Of a stretch of 64,000 nucleotides of DNA, positions 59,177 to 64,000 are shown one piece after another (the first letter of the stretch is position 1; each line of letters starts with the position of its first letter). Position numbers and translations under genes: made by a program. The notes under the pieces were generated by a model. The model had not been told where the DNA came from and ran no database searches. It was given only the letters and a program-made list of their open reading frames with translations. The stretch covers positions 1 to 64,000 of the forward strand of contig CAAFUF010000039.1 of assembly GCA_900766135.1 (NCBI GenBank). Direction: 5' to 3'. Origin of the DNA: Paenibacillaceae bacterium. GTDB taxonomy: Bacteria; Bacillota; Bacilli; Paenibacillales; Paenibacillaceae.

Positions 59177-60032
59177 ATTCCTTAAGTTCAAACGTGATTT
59201 CGCTTTCGCGGTCGCATTGGTGGACGACGGAAATGAATCGCGATCTCTCCAACCGGTGGCATTGGTACTCCAAGATGCCCATCCCGTCCTCGTTCCCGGT
59301 TCCTGTCGGCTCCTGCCGGTAGGCTGCAGAACGGTTTAGATAGCGCAGCAGCTGCTCCTGGATGGCTGCGCAATGCCGGCTCTTGATACGCACGGTTTGG
59401 GTCAAACGCGTACCTTGTACCGGAAGCTTAATGGCTTCAAAAGCAGTCAGGTAGGCGATGACCGAATAAAGGGCCTGCAGGAAGCCGAAGTGAAAGCCGG
59501 CGCCGATCAGGATCAGACAATTCAGCATCAACAGGACCCGTTCCGGTGACCTCCTTCCCACGTAAAGCTGTTTCACCGCCTTCTCCGCAACATCCAGGGC
59601 CCCTCCGAAACGCAAGGATAATCCGAGTCCAAGTCCCAGGGAACCCCCGCCGGCCAGCGCTGCCAGCAGCGGCTCGCCAATGAAGGACGAGTAGGGGTGG
59701 AGCGCGAGGGTGCCAAGCGAAAATACCAATATTCCGATCACGGTGAAGATTCCGTAGGACCAATGAATATTTTTGCGGTAGAGCAAAAGCAGCAGCAGAT
59801 TAAGCAAAAACAGGAACAACCCAAGCCGCATCTCCGTCTTTAGCGCCAGCAATGCGGATAAACCCGTCACTCCTCCAACCACGATCCCATGGGGCATCAG
59901 GAACAGCTCCAGACCAATGGAAGCCAGCAATGCGCCGGCAACTACGCCCAAGGCCCGGGTAAACGCCGGAATGAAATGCTTCCCGCCGCCGCGAACCTTC
60001 CCGGAGGAATGAACTCTCATCTGGTGTTTCAA
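59175..60032 (-). CDS. YitT family membrane protein
   Basis: 285 residues. An N-terminal membrane domain with five to six helices (GVVAGALLASIGLELFLMPHGIVVGGVTGLSAL is characteristic) is followed by a C-terminal DUF2179-type cytoplasmic domain ending in an acidic tail. The family is widespread in Firmicutes without a firm function. The stop codon lies inside the terminator stem. Upstream neighbour is the KhtTU antiporter; the 72-bp gap allows co-transcription. Confidence 0.85.
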   Translation of the reverse strand: MKHQMRVHSSGKVRGGGKHFIPAFTRALGVVAGALLASIGLELFLMPHGIVVGGVTGLSALLALKTEMRLGLFLFLLNLLLLLLYRKNIHWSYGIFTVIGILVFSLGTLALHPYSSFIGEPLLAALAGGGSLGLGLGLSLRFGGALDVAEKAVKQLYVGRRSPERVLLMLNCLILIGAGFHFGFLQALYSVIAYLTAFEAIKLPVQGTRLTQTVRIKSRHCAAIQEQLLRYLNRSAAYRQEPTGTGNEDGMGILEYQCHRLERSRFISVVHQCDRESEITFELKE

Positions 60033-60104
60033 ACCGACCCCTCCTTACTGGATAAAACCATCATCAAGGGCAGGCGGTTCATCAACCTGAAAACGGATCA
60101 GGCA

Positions 60105-61367
60105 TTATTGCGGCGAAGTTTCCTCTTGCAGCTGCCGTTGCTGCTCCTTCCGCTTCACATGCCGAGCTTGGAAACGGAATACCCGATCCAACAGCTTGAA
60201 CACCGGTTTGCTCTCCTTGGCGAGCAGCGGTCCGAGGATCGCTAGAACCAGCACGTACAATGCGGCAAACGGCTGCAAAATGGACGCCAGTCCGCCGGCT
60301 TTCCCCAGATTGACCAATATGATGGAAAACTCCCCGCGCCCCATGATCGTCAGGCCGATATTCATCGATGCCTTCGGCGATAAGCCGGCTTTTCGCCCGG
60401 CGATCATGCCGGCCGAAATGTTGCCGATCAAGGTGATCACTACGGCCGCTAGCGAATACCAAACGGCGCCGCCAAGCTCCGTCGGATCAATCGATAAGCC
60501 AAAGCTGAAGAAGAAGATGGCTCCAAAGAAATCACGGAACGGAATCACAAACTTTTCGATTTGTTTCACATGCTCCGTTTCCGCGAGGACAAGGCCCAGG
60601 AGCAGGGCGCCGATGGCCTCGGCAACGTGCAGCGTTTCGGAGAATCCGGCAATCAGGAAGAGAACCGCGAACACGACTAAGATAAATAACTCATTAGAAC
60701 GGATGTTTAGCGCACGGTTAAGCAACGGAACGATCCTTCTCCCCACAAGCAACAGAACAAGCATATAGCCAAAAGAAACGGCGGTTGATAACAGAATGCC
60801 GCCAATCGTTGACGAACCGCTTAAGATTAAACCGGACAGGACGGAAATGTAGAGGGCGAGGACAACATCCTCGAACATCGTAATGCCCAGGACCATCTCC
60901 GTTTCCGGATTGGCGGTCCGTTTTAAATCGACGAGCACTTTAGCCACGATGGCACTGGAGGAGAAAGTGGTGATGCCGGCGATCAGAAGCACTTCCGCGA
61001 ATTGGAAGCCTGCCGCCCAGCCGAAAATGATGCCTAAGGCAAAATTAATGGAGATATAGATGCTTCCGCCCAACACAATGGATTTGCCGGACTTGATGAG
61101 CCGGCTGACGGAAAACTCGAGGCCCAAATAAAAGAGCAGGAACAAAACGCCGATCCGACCCAGGAATTCGATGAGTTCCGCGCTTTCAATAAAGCGGAAA
61201 TCAAAATGGCCGAGTTCCATGGCGTGGGGGCCTACGGCCATCCCGATGAGAATGTAGAACGGGATGACGGATAAACGAAGTTTAGCGGAGAGCAGTCCGG
61301 CCGCCGCAATCAGGGCGATGGCCAGACCAACCTCAAGCACGAGATGATCCAATTCAACCACTTCCAT
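60105..61367 (-). CDS. khtU: K+/H+ antiporter membrane subunit (KhtU, CPA2 family)
   Basis: 420 residues with about twelve membrane segments and the Na+/H+ exchanger fold: AVGPHAMELGHFDF, GITTFSSSAIVAKVL, GITMFEDVVLALYIS and HVAEAIGALLLGLVLAETEH. Exports K+ in exchange for H+, controlled by the partner KhtT. The C-terminus is a charged Lys/Gln-rich tail. It overlaps the khtT end by 14 bp, so the subunits are made together. Confidence 0.9.
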   Translation of the reverse strand: MEVVELDHLVLEVGLAIALIAAAGLLSAKLRLSVIPFYILIGMAVGPHAMELGHFDFRFIESAELIEFLGRIGVLFLLFYLGLEFSVSRLIKSGKSIVLGGSIYISINFALGIIFGWAAGFQFAEVLLIAGITTFSSSAIVAKVLVDLKRTANPETEMVLGITMFEDVVLALYISVLSGLILSGSSTIGGILLSTAVSFGYMLVLLLVGRRIVPLLNRALNIRSNELFILVVFAVLFLIAGFSETLHVAEAIGALLLGLVLAETEHVKQIEKFVIPFRDFFGAIFFFSFGLSIDPTELGGAVWYSLAAVVITLIGNISAGMIAGRKAGLSPKASMNIGLTIMGRGEFSIILVNLGKAGGLASILQPFAALYVLVLAILGPLLAKESKPVFKLLDRVFRFQARHVKRKEQQRQLQEETSPQ

Positions 61368-61848
61368 TCAATAATATCTGTCTGATTTGCTGTTGGTGGA
61401 GCCGTTCGCCGAGCACGACGACCATCGCATCGGCCGTAAGCATCAGGTCTGCTCCGGGATTGATGTGTTTCGTGTGGTTTTTCTCGATGACGGCGATGAT
61501 CGTCGCCCCGGAACGTTGACGAATTTTGAGCTCGCCGATGGTTTTGCCGATGGCTTTGAAATGAGGCTCCAATTTATACCATTCGATGATCAGATCGCCT
61601 AAAGCGACTTCAATGTTCTCCAAAGCCGTGGGCTTGTAAGTCACGCCGCCGACGATCGCCGAGACGTATCTCGCTTCATCGTCGTCAAGAGTCACCATGG
61701 AGACGCTGTCGTCCGGATCGTCGTGATCGAAATGATACAGCTCGCGCCGGCCGTCATCATGAATAATGATCGTGAGTTTGTCGCCGCTGCGGGCCTCGAT
61801 TACGAACTTCTTCCCGATTCCTGGCAGATCTGTTTCTTTGAGATTCAT
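61354..61848 (-). CDS. khtT: K+/H+ antiporter regulatory subunit (KhtT)
   Basis: 164 residues, matching the Bacillus protein in length. The N-terminal domain has DLPGIGKKFVIEARSGDKLTIIIHDDGRRELYHF, and the C-terminal RCK_C/TrkA_C domain GKTIGELKIRQRSGATIIAVIEKNHTKHINPGADLMLTADAMVVVLG. The RCK_C domain binds c-di-AMP in Bacillus KhtT and gates the antiporter. ATG 61848 has GGAGG 10 bases upstream; 13 upstream codons in frame are not used. Translationally coupled to khtU. The third Bacillus gene, khtS, is not seen. Confidence 0.9.
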   Translation of the reverse strand: MNLKETDLPGIGKKFVIEARSGDKLTIIIHDDGRRELYHFDHDDPDDSVSMVTLDDDEARYVSAIVGGVTYKPTALENIEVALGDLIIEWYKLEPHFKAIGKTIGELKIRQRSGATIIAVIEKNHTKHINPGADLMLTADAMVVVLGERLHQQQIRQILLNGSG

Positions 61849-61981
61849 TTGTGTCAAGCCTCCAGTTTTTAGAGTCATCATTCCCATTTTGGGTATTGCA
61901 AAATAAGCCTCATGCGATTTCCGTTTTATTGAAACGTGAATGCAAGGCAGGAGGCTGGATTTCCAAACGATTGAATTTCGG

Positions 61982-62335
61982 TTAAGCCACGAACAAACTC
62001 GTAAATTTGATGGGCATAAGCAGAAGCCGCTTTAACAGCAGGCAAAAAAACGGGCGGAAACGCACCCATGGCGCCAGCAGCAAGAAGCTGACCAAGGCCG
62101 GGACGGTATCCAGTAGATGCGGGGTTCTGTCAATGAATAGCTTGCCGTGAGACGGCGAGCTGTTGAGGCGAAGCGGCACCTTGTGGTGCATGGCGTGATA
62201 TTCGGTTTCCAGCGTTTCTTCCCCGCCGGCTTCCGCCTGAAGAGGGGTCGAAAGAAAGGAGGGAAGGGAAAAAGCCATAAACAACGACAAAATAACGGCA
62301 GCTAACCAGCGAAGCCCTAATTTTTGCGTTCTCAT
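61982..62335 (-). CDS. small exported hypothetical protein
   Basis: 117 residues. A clear signal peptide (WLAAVILSLFMAFSLPSFL, cleavage near residue 34 at LQAEA) precedes a short hydrophilic part with several His, then a strongly hydrophobic, Arg/Lys-punctuated C-terminus (about residues 80-117) that could insert in the membrane. No family recognised. GGGGAGGGA precedes the ATG. Separate from khtT by a 133-bp gap that shows nothing else. Confidence 0.6.
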   Translation of the reverse strand: MRTQKLGLRWLAAVILSLFMAFSLPSFLSTPLQAEAGGEETLETEYHAMHHKVPLRLNSSPSHGKLFIDRTPHLLDTVPALVSFLLLAPWVRFRPFFCLLLKRLLLMPIKFTSLFVA

Positions 62336-62434
62336 GCTGAATCCCTCCCCTTAGACATCGAAATACTTATCTTAAGGATAGCATACCGACGTCTTTCTTT
62401 TCAAAAGATCAAATTGCCTTGGGGGAAATTTTCA

Positions 62435-63718
62435 TTAAATAAGGAAATATCGAATCAGGATATACGCGCTCGCGAATAGGATCGACAGAATCATCAGCGG
62501 GAAGCCATATTTGAGAAACCGTACAAACGAAATCGGCTCGCCCTCCTTGGCGGACATGCCCGCCGCGATCAAGTTGGCGCTGGCTCCAATCAACGATCCG
62601 TTTCCTCCGAGGCATGCCCCAAGCGCCAGGCTCCACCAAAGCGGCTCCAGGTTGCTGATTCCCATGCCTCCCATGTCCTGAATCATCGGAATCATCGTAG
62701 CGACAAACGGGATGTTGTCAAGGAAAGAAGAAGCGATCGCGCTAAGCCACAGGATCAGCATAGAAGTCGTCAATGGGTCGCCTCCGGTCAAGTCAATGGC
62801 CCATTCGGCCAGCCGCTTGATGGTCCCGGTTTCGATCAAGCCGCCGACCAGGACGAACAATCCGACAAAGAAGAAGATCGTCGGCCATTCGACGGAGCGG
62901 AATGCTCTTTCCATCACATGTTCTCCCGTGAGCAAGAGCAGCAGGAAAGCACCGGCCAAAGCCACCGTAGCCGACTCTAAATGCAGCGTTTGGTGCATGA
63001 AGAATCCCAGCAGCGTCAAGCCCAAGATCGTCAGGCATTTCACGAGAAGCTTCTGATCCGTGATCAAGCCTTCCAGGCTGATGTTCATGATATTTTTCTG
63101 GTTTTCCGGCGTCGACTTGATGCTCTTGCGGAACATCATCACAAGAAGAGGCAATGTGGCCGCGAGGATGACGATGACGATCGGCGCCAGGTTTTGCAGG
63201 AACGCAACAAAGGTCAGCTCTTTGACGGCGCTGCCGATCATGATATTAGGCGGGTCCCCGATCAACGTCGCGGTTCCGCCGATATTCGAGGCGACAACCA
63301 GCGAGAAAATGAACGGGAAGGCCTTGACCTTCAACTGGCGGGTAATGCTGAAGGCGACCGGCACCATCAGAATGATCGTAGTCACATTGTCCAGGAACGC
63401 CGAACCAACCGCCGTAATCAATGCCAACAGCCAAAGGATCGTGACGGGGTTGCCCTTTGCCTTTCGGGCCGTCCATATCCCGATATATTTGAACAGTCCC
63501 GTTTCTGCCGTGGTGTTAACGATGATCATCATGCCGATCAACAGGCCCAGCGTATTAAAATCGATGTGATGAATCGCCGACTCCTGGTCGATGATGCCGA
63601 AGATGATCATGAGGACGGCTCCGACCATGGCAAGCAGCGTCCGATGGATTTTCTCCGAAATAATGAGTGCGTACGTCAGAAGAAAGATGACGATGGCCCA
63701 GATGGCTTGTTGCTCCAT
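62435..63718 (-). CDS. ArsB/NhaD-type ion transporter (SLC13-like)
   Basis: 427 residues with eleven or twelve membrane segments. Family signature segments appear twice: SAFLDNVTTIILMVPVAFSI and ASSFLDNIPFVATMIPMI, plus SNIGGTATLIGDPPNIMIGSAV and GGNGSLIGASANLIAAGMS, the repeated Asn/Pro hairpin motifs of the ion transporter superfamily. Candidates are Na+/H+ antiport (NhaD), arsenite export or organic-anion uptake. ATG 63718 is chosen because GAGGAGG lies upstream; the frame runs 47 codons further, through the leader, without a ribosome binding site. Confidence 0.88.
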   Translation of the reverse strand: MEQQAIWAIVIFLLTYALIISEKIHRTLLAMVGAVLMIIFGIIDQESAIHHIDFNTLGLLIGMMIIVNTTAETGLFKYIGIWTARKAKGNPVTILWLLALITAVGSAFLDNVTTIILMVPVAFSITRQLKVKAFPFIFSLVVASNIGGTATLIGDPPNIMIGSAVKELTFVAFLQNLAPIVIVILAATLPLLVMMFRKSIKSTPENQKNIMNISLEGLITDQKLLVKCLTILGLTLLGFFMHQTLHLESATVALAGAFLLLLLTGEHVMERAFRSVEWPTIFFFVGLFVLVGGLIETGTIKRLAEWAIDLTGGDPLTTSMLILWLSAIASSFLDNIPFVATMIPMIQDMGGMGISNLEPLWWSLALGACLGGNGSLIGASANLIAAGMSAKEGEPISFVRFLKYGFPLMILSILFASAYILIRYFLI

Positions 63719-63815
63719 AAAAATAATTCCTCCTCGATGAAATGCCAATGACGCTTGGTTATCTTTAGCTTGCCGAACAGAGGCGAAAATATGCCGATTT
63801 CGGCCCTCAAATAGG

Positions 63816-63844
63816 CAAAAAGAGCCCGCAACGTGGCAGGCTCC
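63816..63844 (-). terminator. terminator inside the leader of the ArsB/NhaD-type gene
   Basis: On the minus strand GAGCCTGC / GCGGGCTC form a stem around CACGTT, followed by TTTTT. It lies downstream of the predicted promoter and about 100 bp before the start codon. Confidence 0.7.
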
Positions 63845-63885
63845 TCCGATAACTGTCATTTTCTATTGTTTATGATGCCTACATC

Positions 63886-63914
63886 ATTATATTATTAGTC
63901 ATTTTAAAAGTAAA
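63886..63914 (-). promoter_or_regulatory. promoter of the ArsB/NhaD-type gene
   Basis: On the minus strand TTTACT (63914-63909) and TATAAT (63891-63886), 17-bp spacer. A transcript would begin near 63879, upstream of the terminator at 63844-63816. Confidence 0.6.
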
Positions 63915-63921
63915 GAACTTA

Positions 63922-63999
63922 CTGTTTGGGTTCCCGCCATCGGTTTGTACCCTTGGGCTGAGGGCATCCTCGACTTAGGTCTAGGTTGAAAAACCGTCC
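63922..63999 (-). CDS. possible C-terminal end of a gene running off the window
   Basis: The minus-strand frame entering at the window edge reads GRFFNLDLSRGCPQPKGTNR and a few more residues before a stop at 63922-63924. Only 25 codons are visible, so coding is uncertain and no family can be named. Confidence 0.3.
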
Positions 64000-64000
64000 G

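Noticed and set aside
63900..64000. c-di-AMP (ydaO-type) or other riboswitch at the window end
   Set aside because: A GGCGGGAACCCAA stretch recalls ydaO, but the other conserved blocks are not in order and the region reads better as a coding end.

Overview
The window looks like chromosomal DNA of an endospore-forming, low- to mid-GC Gram-positive bacterium, most likely a Paenibacillus relative. This is inferred from the GerA-type germinant receptor operon, strong AGGAGG ribosome binding sites, frequent GTG/TTG starts, a Bacillus-like tRNA cluster, a SufCDB/Nfu cluster, KhtTU, and a sugar ABC importer without its own ATPase. No rRNA or CRISPR array was seen.

Layout. 1-1.5 kb: fifteen tRNA genes on the + strand, closed by a terminator. 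1.5-3.2 kb: a scar with an integrase C-terminus ending 49 bp from the last tRNA, an MFS fragment and a frameshifted unknown gene. 3.5-15.8 kb: a run of small detoxification-type modules, each a local regulator beside oxidoreductase, hydrolase or efflux genes and visible operators: ArsR with a flavin monooxygenase and MFS pump; XRE-cupin with an MBL enzyme, hydrolase, RidA and EamA exporter; MarR with an FAD monooxygenase and RidA; MerR with a divergent esterase. 15.9-20.7 kb: a MarR-sufC-sufD-sufB-orf-nfu operon behind a Fur-box-like site and a perfect MarR-type palindrome. 20.7-28.4 kb: lipoprotein hydrolase, MFS, Atu4866-type protein, AraC regulator, nucleotidyltransferase-fold protein, LysE exporter, VOC protein and a DHA2 pump.

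28.4-33.3 kb is a rearranged patch: a PadR regulator whose 3' part is duplicated 4.1 kb away (330 bp, about 98% identical), an aminoglycoside-nucleotidyltransferase-like gene, two internally deleted IS3-family remnants, a ketopantoate-reductase-like gene divergent from a TetR gene, and a decayed esterase. 33.3-37.4 kb: a three-gene ger operon encoding a spore inner-membrane germinant receptor.

37.4-52.3 kb is a higher-GC glycan-utilisation locus: a secreted GxGYxYP protein divergent from a GntR/LacI-type regulator, then two sugar permeases, a binding lipoprotein, a GH38 alpha-mannosidase, a 772-residue GH42-like protein of unassigned family, and a DUF4965/glutaminase-A-like protein. The likely flow is capture of mannose-rich oligosaccharides, import powered by a shared ATPase encoded elsewhere, and cytoplasmic trimming. 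Repeated operator-like motifs lie in both control regions. This locus and the suf operon are the most interesting parts of the window.

52.4-64 kb: an aldo/keto reductase; an Fbp/2-aminoethylphosphonate-type ABC importer whose last gene is a translationally coupled metallophosphoesterase, with a divergent LysR regulator; a YitT protein; the KhtTU K+/H+ antiporter; a small exported protein; and an ArsB/NhaD-type transporter with a terminator inside its leader.
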